64,000 nucleotides of DNA from Acrocarpospora catenulata. GTDB lineage: Bacteria > Actinomycetota > Actinomycetes > Streptosporangiales > Streptosporangiaceae. The stretch lies in the NCBI RefSeq assembly GCF_018476525.1, contig NZ_JAHCST010000022.1, positions 1 through 64,000 on the forward strand, written 5' to 3'. Below the pieces are notes generated by a model. The model was not told the origin of the DNA. It saw nothing but the letters and a program-made list of their open reading frames with translations, and ran no database searches. Below are positions 52,343-61,192 of this stretch, piece after piece; position 1 is the first letter of the stretch; each line of letters opens with the position of its first letter. The position numbers were made by a program, and so were the translations under genes.

Positions 52343-52840
52343 ATGCGTGTCATGGACGGTGTTCCGGAGCGCGGCGCGTTCCGGTTGGACAACTGCTCGA
52401 TCGAGCGAACGCTCGCCGTCGTCGGCGAGAAGTGGACCTTCCTCGTGCTGCGGGAGGTCTTCGGCGGGGTGCGGCGCTTCGCCGACCTGCGGGCCGGCAC
52501 CGGCGCCCCGCGCCAGGTGCTGAGCGCCCGGCTGACCCGGCTGGTGGCGGAGGGCCTGCTCCGCAAGGTGCCCTACCAGGAGCCAGGCCAGCGGCAGCGG
52601 GACGAGTACCGGCTGACCCAGAAGGGTCTCGACCTCTACCCGATCATGGTGTCGCTGATGGCCTGGGGCGACCGGTACCTGGCCGATCCGGAGGGTCCGC
52701 CGATGCTGCTCACCCACCGGGGCTGCGGCGCCCCGATCGAGCAGCGCATGCACTGCGCCGAGGGTCACGAGGTGGACGGCGCCCGGGAGGTCACGCCCCT
52801 GCCGGGGCCCGGCGCCAAGCTCAAGCGCCTGGCCGGATGA
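52343..52840 (+). CDS. HxlR-family transcriptional regulator
   Basis: A 165-residue winged-helix regulator of the HxlR/YodB type. NCSIERTLAVVGEKWTFLVLREVFGGVRRFADL carries the conserved cysteine that many family members use to sense electrophiles or oxidants. SARLTRLVAEGLLRKVPYQEPGQRQRDEYRLTQKG is the wing. The C-terminal extension has CGAPIEQRMHCAEGH, a possible metal-binding knuckle. ATG 52343 follows AGGGG by 6 nt; an in-frame ATG 9 nt later is less well placed. It may regulate the divergent GNAT-TetR pair. Confidence 0.9.
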   Translation: MRVMDGVPERGAFRLDNCSIERTLAVVGEKWTFLVLREVFGGVRRFADLRAGTGAPRQVLSARLTRLVAEGLLRKVPYQEPGQRQRDEYRLTQKGLDLYPIMVSLMAWGDRYLADPEGPPMLLTHRGCGAPIEQRMHCAEGHEVDGAREVTPLPGPGAKLKRLAG

Positions 52841-52873
52841 CCGGGCACCCTGCCTCCTGCCTAGTCTTGATGC

Positions 52874-53770
52874 GTGTACCGGTTCCTGCTGACCCCACGC
52901 TGGCTGGCCCTGCACGTGGTCGTGCTGCTGGTCATCCCGGCCTTCGTGCTGCTCGGGCAGTGGCAGTTCGGCCGGTACGAGGTACGTTCCGCCGCCAGTG
53001 ACCGCACTTCGGCCAACGTGGCCGCGCCCACGGTGCCGCTGGCGGAGCTGACCTCGGTCGGCGGCGCCGTACGCGAGGCGGACAAGTTCCGCACGGTGAC
53101 CGTACGGGGAAGTTTCGACCCCGCGCAGGAGCTGCTGGTCCGGCGGCGCACCCAGAACCGCGAGGTCGGGTTCTACGTGCTCACCCCGCTGAAGACGGAT
53201 ACGGCCGCGGTGCTGGTGAACCGGGGCTGGGTCAAGGCCGGGACCGACGCGGACGGCACGCCCGAGGTGCCGCCCCCACCGGCGGGCGAGGTCAAGGTGA
53301 CCGGCAGGTTGCGGCCCGCCGAGACCGAGGAGAGCACGGGCATCAGCGACCGCCAAGGGCTGGCCCCGCGCCAGATCCTGCTGATCAACGGGGACAAACT
53401 GGGCCTGCCGTACCCCCTGTACGGGGGTTTCGTGGAGCTGACCCACCAGGAACCGGCGGCGGCCGTCGCGCCCGAGCCGGTGCCCGAGCCGGATCTCGGC
53501 AACGGCGGCGGGCTCAACCTCGCCTACGGCGTGCAGTGGTGGTTGTTCATCGGCATCGCCATCGGCGGCTGGCTGATGCTGATCCGGCGGGAGGCCCGGG
53601 ACCTACGTGCTGCTGCGGACCGCCTCGATGAGCGCTCCGGCGAGGGCGCCGAGCGCCACGGTGACGACGGCCAGGCCGATGGCGTTCAGGCATCCGACGC
53701 CGCCGGTCCTGCGGTAACGGGGCGGGTCCTGGGGCTGGGTGCCGTACCAGAGCGAACGCGGCTCGAGTAG
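52874..53770 (+). CDS. SURF1-family cytochrome oxidase assembly protein
   Basis: A 298-residue membrane protein. It has two transmembrane helices, one at about 9-27 (ALHVVVLLVIPAFVLLGQWQFGRY, the SURF1 opening) and one at about 218-236 (VQWWLFIGIAIGGWLMLIRRE). An external domain lies between, with VTVRGSFDPAQELLVRRRTQNREVG and VLVNRGWV, all family hallmarks. SURF1 helps insert haem a in cytochrome c oxidase. GTG 52874 is the start. The last 56 residues run antisense through the 3' end of the next gene; both frames look plausible, so this tail is unusually long but not clearly wrong. Confidence 0.88.
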   Translation: MYRFLLTPRWLALHVVVLLVIPAFVLLGQWQFGRYEVRSAASDRTSANVAAPTVPLAELTSVGGAVREADKFRTVTVRGSFDPAQELLVRRRTQNREVGFYVLTPLKTDTAAVLVNRGWVKAGTDADGTPEVPPPPAGEVKVTGRLRPAETEESTGISDRQGLAPRQILLINGDKLGLPYPLYGGFVELTHQEPAAAVAPEPVPEPDLGNGGGLNLAYGVQWWLFIGIAIGGWLMLIRREARDLRAAADRLDERSGEGAERHGDDGQADGVQASDAAGPAVTGRVLGLGAVPERTRLE

Positions 53771-54253
53771 CAGGAACAGGATCGCGCCGATCTGACCGAC
53801 CGTGAACAGCCAGAGCCAGGCCCATCTGTTGGCCAGCCTGGGCACGCTGCCCAGCATGACGGCCAGGGCCAGCGCCCAGGCCACGGCCACCACCCAGCCG
53901 TACTTGACGGGCGTGATGTACACCCAGAACGGAATCCAGCGGTTGCTGTCGGACTCGCTCCTGGTGGGCACCTCCCAGGTCCGGCCGATGAACGCGTCGA
54001 CCGGATAACTCACCCCCGCGTAGTGCCAGGAGAACGCCCCTTCCGCCCACTTCACGGACGTCACCTGTTCCGGAGTGGACCGGTAGATCACGAAGGTCAC
54101 CCGGTCCTGGTCCAGCGCCTGTTCGAACTGCGCTGGGGTCCCCCCGGGTAAGGAGAGGCTGGGAATGCTGACGATCACGCCCCACATCAGCACGCACAGC
54201 AATAACACCCGCAGAAACAGCCCGATCAGCCGATACGGCTGTCGCATTTCCAC
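53603..54253 (-). CDS. Membrane protein of unknown function
   Basis: A 216-residue protein with an N-terminal helix (about 9-31), an external segment of about 75 residues (TPAQFEQALDQDRVTFVIYRS onward), then three helices (about 115-133, 141-163, 187-208). No family recognised. GTG 54253 follows GGGAGG by 6 nt, a good start; ATG 54247 is also in frame. The 3' end overlaps the SURF1 gene by 168 nt in convergent orientation. A role near respiration is possible only by position. Confidence 0.7.
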   Translation of the reverse strand: MEMRQPYRLIGLFLRVLLLCVLMWGVIVSIPSLSLPGGTPAQFEQALDQDRVTFVIYRSTPEQVTSVKWAEGAFSWHYAGVSYPVDAFIGRTWEVPTRSESDSNRWIPFWVYITPVKYGWVVAVAWALALAVMLGSVPRLANRWAWLWLFTVGQIGAILFLLLEPRSLWYGTQPQDPPRYRRTGGVGCLNAIGLAVVTVALGALAGALIEAVRSST

Positions 54254-54420
54254 GCCAGGCCTCCCGTTGCCCCGTAAGGTTGAAACTAGCCGACATCCCG
54301 CTCATCCGGCCGCCTAATCGCCAGCCGACCGGTCCATGCGCCACGGGGTGAACGAACGGATACCAACCGGAGACCTCGCAGCTTGTTTGGTGTTATTCCT
54401 TGCCTCTACCGTTGACTCCC

Positions 54421-55617
54421 GTGAACACGCCGCTGCTTCCCGACCCAGAGCCGAGGCGGCGGGACTATGTGATCATTTCTGCCGACGACCACCTGATCGA
54501 GCCGCCTGACCTTTTCACCGACCGGCTGCCGGCGAAGTTCGAGGATGCCGCCCCCAGGATGGTGGAAACCGACGCCGGCCACCAGGTCTGGCGGTACGGC
54601 GGGGCCACCTACCCCATCGCCGGTCTCGACGTGGGCGCCGGCCTGCCCAGGGAGCAGTGGACGCTCGACTCCGTCCGGCTGGAGGACATCCGCCCCGGGT
54701 GCCACGACATCGAGGCACGCATCGAGGACATGGACCGTGCCGGGATCTGGGCGTCGGTCAACTTCCCCGGCATGCTCGCCAATCAGGCGGGCATGGCCTT
54801 CGCCAGAACCCGCGACCAGGAACTCGGCCTGGCCCTGGTCAAGGCGTGGAACGACTGGCACGTGGACGTCTGGGCGGGCAGCTACCCCGAGCGCATCATC
54901 GCCCTCCAGCTGCCCTGGCTGCCCGACCCGCAGGTCGCCGCCGCCGAGATCAAGGCCAACGCCTCCCGCGGCTTCAAGGCCGTGGTCTTCCCCGAGTTCC
55001 CGACCCGGCTCCGCCTGCCGTCCATTCACAGCGGGCACTGGGATCCCTTCTTCGCGGCCTGCGAGGAGACCGGCACCGTAGTGTGCCTGCACACCGGAGC
55101 CTCCTCCTGGGCCCCGGTGCCCTCCCCGGACACCCCGATCGAGGCGATCACCACACTGATCCCGGCCAGCGCCATGTTCGCCTGCGCCGACTGGCTCTGG
55201 TCAGGGGTGCCGCTGCGGTTTCCCGCGCTCCGCATCCTCATCGTCGAGGGCGGGGTGGGCTGGCTGCCCATGCTCTCCGAGCGGGTCGACTACGCGCTGG
55301 ACCACCCGGTGGCCGCCGAGACCAGCTGGGAGGGCGGGCTGAAGCCGAGCGAGGTGCTCCGGCGCAACTTCTACTTCGGCACCCTGGACGACACCGCGTT
55401 CAGCGGCGTGCGCATGGCGGTCGGCATGGAGCACGTGCTGCTGGAGAGCGGCTACCCGCGCTCGGAGTCGACCTGGCCGGACACCCAGCGCGCGGTCGGC
55501 CACCGGCTGGGCAACCTGCCCCCGGCGGACCTGGCCCGGGTGGCGTACGGCAACGCCGCCCGGCTCTTCGGGCATCCGCTGCCGTCCCGGGCGTGGCTGC
55601 GCATGGAGGAACTCTGA
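54421..55617 (+). CDS. Amidohydrolase-2 family metal-dependent hydrolase
   Basis: A 398-residue TIM-barrel hydrolase. Features: ISADDHLIEPPDLFTDRLP (metal-site start, D-x-H), ASVNFPGM, YPERIIALQLPWLPDPQVAAAEIKA, FKAVVFPEF, HWDPFFAACEETGTVVCLHTGAS (metal histidine) and ILIVEGGVGWLPMLSERVDYA. Such enzymes decarboxylate or hydrolyse aromatic or lactone compounds (ACMSD-like). GTG 54421 is the tentative start; a TTG at 54400 is in frame and neither has a clear ribosome site. It ends 7 nt from the convergent DUF1232 gene. Substrate unknown. Confidence 0.87.
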   Translation: MNTPLLPDPEPRRRDYVIISADDHLIEPPDLFTDRLPAKFEDAAPRMVETDAGHQVWRYGGATYPIAGLDVGAGLPREQWTLDSVRLEDIRPGCHDIEARIEDMDRAGIWASVNFPGMLANQAGMAFARTRDQELGLALVKAWNDWHVDVWAGSYPERIIALQLPWLPDPQVAAAEIKANASRGFKAVVFPEFPTRLRLPSIHSGHWDPFFAACEETGTVVCLHTGASSWAPVPSPDTPIEAITTLIPASAMFACADWLWSGVPLRFPALRILIVEGGVGWLPMLSERVDYALDHPVAAETSWEGGLKPSEVLRRNFYFGTLDDTAFSGVRMAVGMEHVLLESGYPRSESTWPDTQRAVGHRLGNLPPADLARVAYGNAARLFGHPLPSRAWLRMEEL

Positions 55618-55624
55618 GCGCGCG

Positions 55625-55990
55625 CTAGCGCCCGTGGTGCTGGTCTCCACGGACGTGCTCGCCCTGGACGTGGCCGCCGCGTTCGCTGCGCAGGAAGTCT
55701 CCGCTCTCGCCGAGCAGCGTGGCCATCAGCCAGAGGAAGACGCCGAAGTCGTCCACCACGCCGATGCCCACCAGGAAGTCGGGGATCGCGTCGATGGGGG
55801 AGACGATGTAGAGCACGGCCAGGCCCAGCATGGTGAGCTTGCCCTTGCTCAGGCCGCCGTACTCGCCGCGCCGGGTGGCGCCGATCATCCGGGGCAGCGC
55901 ACGGACCCGCTCCAGCAGACCGGGCGTGCCCGGCCGGGAGATGTCCCGGTACGCGTGGTACACCTGGGCCGCTCGTCGCGCCTTGGCCAT
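55625..55990 (-). CDS. DUF1232 / YkvA-type membrane protein
   Basis: A 121-residue protein with the DUF1232 core LTMLGLAVLYIVSPIDAIPDFLVGIGVVDDFGVFLWLM (split here for clarity: YIVSPIDAIPDFLVGIG is the diagnostic part), two short membrane helices and an acidic-basic soluble tail ending in GGHVQGEHVRGDQHHGR. ATG 55990 follows GGAGGT by 6 nt. Function is unknown in any organism. It precedes no gene on its strand, since its end faces the amidohydrolase. Confidence 0.88.
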   Translation of the reverse strand: MAKARRAAQVYHAYRDISRPGTPGLLERVRALPRMIGATRRGEYGGLSKGKLTMLGLAVLYIVSPIDAIPDFLVGIGVVDDFGVFLWLMATLLGESGDFLRSERGGHVQGEHVRGDQHHGR

Positions 55991-56129
55991 CCCAGACCTC
56001 CTCGTGGCTTTTCCCCGGCTTTACCCGGGGATCCGCCTCCTTAACGAATGGCTGGTCGCGCGATATCCCGGAACCTCCCGCGGGTGCTTCCGGGTTTCGC
56101 GGGATTGACGTGCTAGAACGACATCTGTG

Positions 56130-56498
56130 ATGAGCATGGTGCTGACGACTGGGGTTCTCGGCGGCTGCACCAGCGCGCCATCGGCCGTACTCGCGTCGGA
56201 GGTCCGGCCGAGCGCGAGTCTGGAGCCGCGGCCGAGCCCGATGACCCCCGACGTGCGGGACATGAACCCGGGGCACCTGCTGCCGCCGTTCCGTCCCCGG
56301 AGCGGGATGACGCCCGGTGTGCCGGAGTCGTGGCGGGTGGAGCGGCCGGGGCGGGCGCAGGAGCGGGTCACGCACGAAGGCGGGGAGAGCTGGGCGGCCC
56401 GGCGGAAGGGCACGGAACGGGACCTGCTGCTCGTGGTGCTGCTGACGGGGGTCGTGGTGGTCGCGGCGAGCGCCGTGACGCGGGCCCGGCTCAACTGA
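56130..56498 (+). CDS. Hypothetical small membrane protein
   Basis: A 122-residue open frame from ATG 56130 (GTG 56127 is adjacent). The first 25 residues are weakly hydrophobic with VLGGCTS, a possible but atypical lipobox. The middle is rich in Pro, Arg and Glu, and one transmembrane helix ends the protein (DLLLVVLLTGVVVVAASAV). No ribosome site is evident and no family is recognised. The stop overlaps the convergent DUF4239 gene by 8 nt. Codon usage looks normal for the genome, but reality is uncertain. Confidence 0.45.
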   Translation: MSMVLTTGVLGGCTSAPSAVLASEVRPSASLEPRPSPMTPDVRDMNPGHLLPPFRPRSGMTPGVPESWRVERPGRAQERVTHEGGESWAARRKGTERDLLLVVLLTGVVVVAASAVTRARLN

Positions 56499-57258
56499 CC
56501 GGGAACGCCTTGTCGATGTGGTCGTACTGGGCCTGCGCGGCCTCCAGCGCGGTCGGCTCCACGGCGCCCCGCACCCCGTACGGGTGAGCGATCTCCGTGA
56601 CCAGCACGATGCCCGCGACAACCGTGACAATTCGCACCACATCCGCCACGATCGACGGCATCGAGGGCCGCCGCCGCAACGTCCACGGCAACACGATCAC
56701 CAGCAGCCCCGAGATCACCATCGCGGTGAAGAAGACCGGCTCCAGTTCGGTGGTCGCGTCGTCCATCCGCAGCGCCCGCGCGTGGCTCACCTCGGCGGCC
56801 CGGGCCAGCGCCTCGGTACGCAGGTCCTCCTCGACCGGACTGGCGGAGGCGAGCCGGGTCACCGCCGCCCGCAGGTCGAGCAACGCCCGGTCCACCTCGG
56901 GGGAGAGCGTGCGGTCGGCGGCCATCAGCGGCCAGTCCAGCTTGATCGACTGGCTGGTGTAGGACCGGACCAGCGACCTGACATGACCGCTTCCCGGCAG
57001 CGGGGCCGCCGCCCAGTAGAGCTCGGTCAGGCTCTCCGCCTCCGCGCCCACGTCCGCGTCGGCGGCCGAGATCGCGTCCCGGCAGAGCACCACCGCGTAC
57101 GCCAGCACCACCAGGAAGACCGCCAGGGCGATGTGGACCGCCAGGTCGATCGTCCCGGCCCCGCCGTCCTCGTCCGGCCGCCCGTACCGCCACAACCGGC
57201 TGAACACCAGCGCGGCCAGCCCGAACACCAGCACGGCGAAGACGACGACCCAGCCCAT
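56491..57258 (-). CDS. DUF4239 (bestrophin-like) membrane protein
   Basis: A 255-residue protein with two N-terminal helices (about 3-22 and 38-60) and two further ones (about 177-196 and 206-228). Between them lies a helical soluble segment with the DUF4239 pattern EAESLTELYWAAAPLPG, VRSLVRSYTSQSIKLDWPLMA and ALARAAEVSHARALRMDDATTELEPVFF. The family is widespread in actinobacteria and of unknown function, distantly like bestrophin channels. ATG 57258 overlaps no neighbour. The TetR gene next to it on the same strand begins 725 nt upstream and ends 44 nt before this gene. Confidence 0.85.
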   Translation of the reverse strand: MGWVVVFAVLVFGLAALVFSRLWRYGRPDEDGGAGTIDLAVHIALAVFLVVLAYAVVLCRDAISAADADVGAEAESLTELYWAAAPLPGSGHVRSLVRSYTSQSIKLDWPLMAADRTLSPEVDRALLDLRAAVTRLASASPVEEDLRTEALARAAEVSHARALRMDDATTELEPVFFTAMVISGLLVIVLPWTLRRRPSMPSIVADVVRIVTVVAGIVLVTEIAHPYGVRGAVEPTALEAAQAQYDHIDKAFPVS

Positions 57259-57302
57259 GATCCTCCCCCGATCCGACTACCGAGCGTAGCCAGAGGTGGG
57301 GA

Positions 57303-57983
57303 TCATCTCTCCCGAAGCTCGCGGACGACCTCGATAAAGTCCCTCGTAACCCCCCGCAAACCCGGCAGGTACGAGAGCCCGACCAGACGGTCGACCAGTG
57401 GCACGGTCCGATCGATCAACCGGTACGTCCGGGTACAGCCCTCACTGGCGTCGTGCACCCAGAAGAGCACCACCCCCATGGAGAGCAACCACAACAGCTC
57501 AGGCAGCTCCTCCCGGAGCTCCGGGTCCATGCGGTCCACGCACCCGTCCACCACCTGCCGGTAGATCGCGATGGACGACTCCCGGGCCGGCGCCGAGTCC
57601 GGACTGAACGGGCTGAGCGGATTGTCCGGCTCCGCCGCGTGCTTGAAGAACTTCACCGCGAACGCGTGGTACGGCTCCGACACCCGCACCCAGGCCTGGA
57701 GCACCCCCCGCAGCCGCGCCGCGAACGCCCCCTCGGTGGCCAGCACCTCCGCGCAGGCCGCCTCGTGCTCCGCCTGCGCCCGGTCGTAGTACGCCTGGAT
57801 CAACTGTTCCTTGGAGGCGAAGTAGTAGTACGCGTTGCCCACCGAGACGCCCGCCTCCGCGGCGATCGCCCGCATCGTGGTCGCCTCGAACCCCCGCTCC
57901 CGGAACAGCCGCAGTGCGGTCGCCACGATCAGTTCCCGCGTCTTCTCGCTGGCTCTCACTCTCTGCCGGGGCACACCGGTCAC
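57303..57983 (-). CDS. TetR-family transcriptional regulator
   Basis: A 226-residue TetR protein. The HTH is in TRELIVATALRLFRERGFEATTMRAIAAEAGVSVGNAYYYFASKEQLIQAYY (split across residues 15-66). A long C-terminal ligand domain follows, with VRVSEPYHAFAVKFFKHAAEPDNPLSPFSP, a pattern of one actinobacterial TetR subgroup. It lies upstream of the DUF4239 gene, 44 nt apart, and may be in its operon. The ligand is unknown. Confidence 0.9.
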   Translation of the reverse strand: MTGVPRQRVRASEKTRELIVATALRLFRERGFEATTMRAIAAEAGVSVGNAYYYFASKEQLIQAYYDRAQAEHEAACAEVLATEGAFAARLRGVLQAWVRVSEPYHAFAVKFFKHAAEPDNPLSPFSPDSAPARESSIAIYRQVVDGCVDRMDPELREELPELLWLLSMGVVLFWVHDASEGCTRTYRLIDRTVPLVDRLVGLSYLPGLRGVTRDFIEVVRELRER

Positions 57984-58134
57984 TGTACGGCTCTCGCCCC
58001 CGTTAGGTCATGGACCCCTCAGATGATGCGCATCCTGGGGCAAACTCTGACGCTCCGCAGGGATGGCTCCGAGTACTCCGTGGCATTGATCCTTTTGGCA
58101 ACTCCCCCACCACAGCGAGTAACGGGGGAACGTG

Positions 58135-58734
58135 ATGCGGGTAGGTCCTGCCTGGTGGGGTTTCGCCGGCCTGACCACGGTCATCCTGGCCTCCCCCGCC
58201 TTCGCCTCAGCCGACAACCCGGTCCGGCAAGGGTCGCCCTCGGCGGTCCAGATCCGCCCGTACACGCAGGTGTTCCACGTCCAGAGCCCGGTCAGCCACG
58301 GCGTCAAGGCCCGCGAACGCGCCTGGCGCCGGATGGCCGCGGTCCGGATCAGCCACGACCTGGCCATGCGGCGGGTGGCCAGGGCGGGCATCGGCTGGCA
58401 CGCCTCCGGCCGCTGCACCGACCACAACCGGCCCTGGTGCACGTCCCTGCACGGGATCCGGTTCGGCACCGTGCTGAAGACGGTCGAGCTGAAGGAGCGC
58501 AGCGGCTGCCGGGTGGTCATCACCGGCGGCACCGAGACCGGGCACGCGCGCGGCTTCTACAGCCACGGCAACGGCTACAAGGTCGACATCCAGCTCAACG
58601 CCTGCGTCGACGCGTACATCACCAGGAACATGGAGTACTACAAGACCCGCGGCGACGGCGCCCGCCTCTACCGCAACCGGGAGAACGACATCTACGCCCG
58701 CGAACCAGACCACTGGGACGTGCTGTTCCGGTGA
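58135..58734 (+). CDS. Secreted LAS/M15-type peptidase-like protein
   Basis: A 199-residue exported protein, signal peptide about 1-26 (cleavage after ASA). Mature region: SGRCTDHNRPWCTSLHGIRF with conserved cysteines, then VVITGGTETGHARG, SHGNGYKVDI and, near the end, EPDHWDVLF. His144-x6-Asp151 and Glu190-x2-His193 reproduce the zinc (His, Asp, His) and catalytic (Glu) layout of LAS enzymes such as VanX, hedgehog N-domain and D-Ala-D-Ala peptidases. A cell-wall cutting role is inferred; the family name is not known to me. ATG 58135 is chosen because GGGGGA sits 5 nt upstream; GTG 58132 is adjacent. Confidence 0.7.
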   Translation: MRVGPAWWGFAGLTTVILASPAFASADNPVRQGSPSAVQIRPYTQVFHVQSPVSHGVKARERAWRRMAAVRISHDLAMRRVARAGIGWHASGRCTDHNRPWCTSLHGIRFGTVLKTVELKERSGCRVVITGGTETGHARGFYSHGNGYKVDIQLNACVDAYITRNMEYYKTRGDGARLYRNRENDIYAREPDHWDVLFR

Positions 58735-58739
58735 AGTGA

Positions 58740-58763
58740 CCGGGGACCCGCGCGGGTCCCCGG
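58740..58763. terminator. Bidirectional hairpin terminator
   Basis: A 24-bp perfect palindrome: 10-bp arms beginning CCGGGGACCC around a GCGC centre. It lies 5 nt after the peptidase-like gene and 4 nt before the end of the convergent asd gene. It suits both directions. Confidence 0.85.
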
Positions 58764-58767
58764 CCGC

Positions 58768-59829
58768 CTAGAACTCGGTCGTGACGATCAGCTCGGCGAT
58801 CTCCGCCGCGTTCAGGGCCGCGCCCTTGCGGAGGTTGTCGCCGCAGACGAACAGGTCCAGGGTGTTCGGGAAGTCCAGCGCCTGGCGGACCCGGCCCACG
58901 TAGGTGGGGTCGGTGCCGACCACGTCGATGGGCATCGGGTAGAGGTTGTTGGCGGGGTCGTCCACCAGGACCACGGTCGGGGCCGCGGCCAGCACCCGGT
59001 GCGCGTCGGCGACCGTGATCTCCCGCTCGAAGGTGGCGTGCACCGCCAGCGAGTGGGTGGTCACCACGGGGACCCGGACGCAGGTGGCGGAGACCTTGAG
59101 GTCGGGGATGCCGAGGATCTTGCGGGACTCGTTGCGGAGCTTCAGCTCCTCCGAGGCCCAGCCGTCGTCCTTGAGCGAGCCCGCGAAGGGCACCACGTTG
59201 AAGGCCACCGGGGCGGGGAAGGTGCCGTCGTCCGCCAGCTTGTTCTGCAGGACCTTCCGTACGTCACCGGCGCTCTGGCCGACCGTGCGGTCCCCGGCCA
59301 GGGCCTCGATCTCGTCATACAGCCGGGCGGAACCGGCCACCCCCGCGCCGGAGACCGCCTGGTAGGAGGCGACCACCAGCTCGCGCAGGCCGAACTCGGC
59401 GTGCAGCGCGCCCATCGCGGCCATCATCGACAGCGTGGTGCAGTTCGGGGTGGACACGATGCCGAGCGGGCGGGTCCGCGCGTCGCCCGGGTTCACCTCG
59501 GGCACCACCAGCGGCACCTGCGGGTTCATCCGGAAGGTGCCCGACTTGTCGATGGCGATGGCGCCGCGGGCGGCCGCGATCGGCACCCACTCGGCGGAGA
59601 CCTCGTCCGGCACGTCGAAGATGGCGATGTCCACGCCGTCGAAGACCTCGGGGGCGAGCGCCCGCACGGCCACCTCTTCGCCGCGCACCGGCAGCAGGCG
59701 TCCGGCCGACCGGGCCGAGGCCACCAGGCGGATCTCGCCGTAGATGTCCGGGCGGGAGGAGATGATCTCCCGCATCACGGTGCCGACCGCGCCGGTGGCG
59801 CCTACCAGGGCAAGAGTGGGCTTGCTCAT
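58768..59829 (-). CDS. asd: Aspartate-semialdehyde dehydrogenase
   Basis: A 353-residue enzyme that reduces aspartyl-phosphate to the semialdehyde for lysine, threonine, methionine and diaminopimelate synthesis. NADP-binding motif [16 protein letters not shown] (8-23), DKSGTFRM and the catalytic STPNCTT with Cys130 are clear. [18 protein letters not shown] and the histidine region [14 protein letters not shown] complete the site. It overlaps the aspartokinase gene by 4 nt (ATGA), the standard ask-asd operon. Confidence 0.96.
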   Translation of the reverse strand: MSKPTLALVGATGAVGTVMREIISSRPDIYGEIRLVASARSAGRLLPVRGEEVAVRALAPEVFDGVDIAIFDVPDEVSAEWVPIAAARGAIAIDKSGTFRMNPQVPLVVPEVNPGDARTRPLGIVSTPNCTTLSMMAAMGALHAEFGLRELVVASYQAVSGAGVAGSARLYDEIEALAGDRTVGQSAGDVRKVLQNKLADDGTFPAPVAFNVVPFAGSLKDDGWASEELKLRNESRKILGIPDLKVSATCVRVPVVTTHSLAVHATFEREITVADAHRVLAAAPTVVLVDDPANNLYPMPIDVVGTDPTYVGRVRQALDFPNTLDLFVCGDNLRKGAALNAAEIAELIVTTEF

Positions 59830-60347
59830 CGTCCGGTCCCCCCGTACACCACGGCCTCCACCTGGTCGGCGTCCAAGTCGAACGCCGAGTGCGCGGCGTT
59901 GACCGCCGCGTCCACCTCGTTCTGTCCCACGATCACCGAGATCCGGATCTCCGAGGTGGAGATCATCTCGATGTTCACGCCGGCGTCGGCGAGCGCCCCG
60001 AAGAACTTCGCGGTCACCCCGGGGTGCGACCGCATCCCGGCGCCGATCAGCGACACCTTGCCGATCTGGTCGTCGAAGAGCAGGCTCTCGAAGACCACCT
60101 GATCCTGGATCTTCTTCAGCGCGCTCAGCGCGGTCTGCGCGTCCGCCGTGGGCAGCGTGAAGGAGATGTCGGTACGGCCGGTGGCCGCCGCCGACACGTT
60201 CTGCACGATCATGTCAATGTTGACCTCGGCGTCCGCCAGCGTGCGGAAGATGGCGGCGGCCTCTCCGACCTTGTCGGGCACCCCGACCACAGTGATCTTG
60301 GCCTCGCTCCGGTCGTGCGCCACGCCGGAGATGATGGGCTGCTCCAT
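59826..60347 (-). CDS. Aspartate kinase beta subunit from internal in-frame start
   Basis: ATG 60347 is preceded by GAAGGAAG at 4 nt and would give a 173-residue protein ([17 protein letters not shown] onward) covering both ACT domains. In Corynebacterium and Bacillus the regulatory beta subunit arises the same way, from the same place in the gene, and pairs with alpha as a2b2. Strong by analogy; translation here is not proven. Confidence 0.75.
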   Translation of the reverse strand: MEQPIISGVAHDRSEAKITVVGVPDKVGEAAAIFRTLADAEVNIDMIVQNVSAAATGRTDISFTLPTADAQTALSALKKIQDQVVFESLLFDDQIGKVSLIGAGMRSHPGVTAKFFGALADAGVNIEMISTSEIRISVIVGQNEVDAAVNAAHSAFDLDADQVEAVVYGGTGR

Positions 60348-61100
60348 CTCGCTTCCTTCGGTCTTGGGGTCGGAGAAGACCCAGGTGCCTTCCCTGGTGC
60401 TGAACGAGCTGCGGACGTGGATCGGGACGTTGAAACGCCGCGCGTACTCCACGCACCGCAGGTGCAGGATCTTGGCGCCGCAGGCGGCCATCTCCAGCGT
60501 CTCCTCGTAGGAGATGCGCGGGATCTTCCTGGCCCGGCGCACGATCCGCGGGTCGGCGGTGAAGATGCCGTCCACGTCGGTGTAGATCTCGCAGACGTCG
60601 GCGCCCAGGGCCGCCGCCAGCGCGACCGCCGTGGTGTCCGAGCCGCCCCGGCCGAGGGTGGTGATGTCCTTGGTGTCCTGGGAGACGCCCTGGAATCCGG
60701 CCACGATGGCGATGTGCCCCTGCTCCATGGCCGCGCGGAGGCGGCCGGGCGTGACGTCGATGATCCGCGCCTTGCCGTGGGTGGAGTCGGTGATCACGCC
60801 CGCCTGGGAGCCGGTGAAGCTGCGCGCCTCGTGGCCCAGGTTGGCGATGGCCATCGCCAGCAGGGCCATCGAGATGCGCTCACCCGAGGTCAGCAGCATG
60901 TCCAGCTCGCGCCCTGGGGGGAGCGGCGAGACCTGCTGGGCCAGGTCGAGCAGTTCGTCGGTGGTGTCGCCCATCGCGGAGACGATCACCACGACGTCGT
61001 TGCCGGCTTTTTTCGTCGCGACGATCCGCTGCGCCACCCGCTTGATGCAGGCGGCATCGGCGACGGACGAACCACCGTATTTCTGGACAACGAGCGCCAC
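59826..61100 (-). CDS. ask: Aspartate kinase (alpha subunit)
   Basis: A 424-residue aspartokinase, first step of the aspartate-family pathway. Kinase motifs: [12 protein letters not shown] (5-16), [44 protein letters not shown] and [13 protein letters not shown]. Two C-terminal ACT domains (from about residue 265) bind lysine and threonine for feedback control. GTG 61100 is preferred since GGAGA lies 6 nt upstream; an ATG 36 nt earlier adds a basic tail. An internal start makes the beta subunit. The stop overlaps asd by 4 nt. Confidence 0.95.
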   Translation of the reverse strand: MALVVQKYGGSSVADAACIKRVAQRIVATKKAGNDVVVIVSAMGDTTDELLDLAQQVSPLPPGRELDMLLTSGERISMALLAMAIANLGHEARSFTGSQAGVITDSTHGKARIIDVTPGRLRAAMEQGHIAIVAGFQGVSQDTKDITTLGRGGSDTTAVALAAALGADVCEIYTDVDGIFTADPRIVRRARKIPRISYEETLEMAACGAKILHLRCVEYARRFNVPIHVRSSFSTREGTWVFSDPKTEGSEMEQPIISGVAHDRSEAKITVVGVPDKVGEAAAIFRTLADAEVNIDMIVQNVSAAATGRTDISFTLPTADAQTALSALKKIQDQVVFESLLFDDQIGKVSLIGAGMRSHPGVTAKFFGALADAGVNIEMISTSEIRISVIVGQNEVDAAVNAAHSAFDLDADQVEAVVYGGTGR

Positions 61101-61192
61101 TGGATGTCTCCGTATGAATCTGGACGTGGAGCTCACAGTCTACTGGCGCGTCTCACAGGCCCAACTGGTTAAGCCCACCATACGGACAGGGG

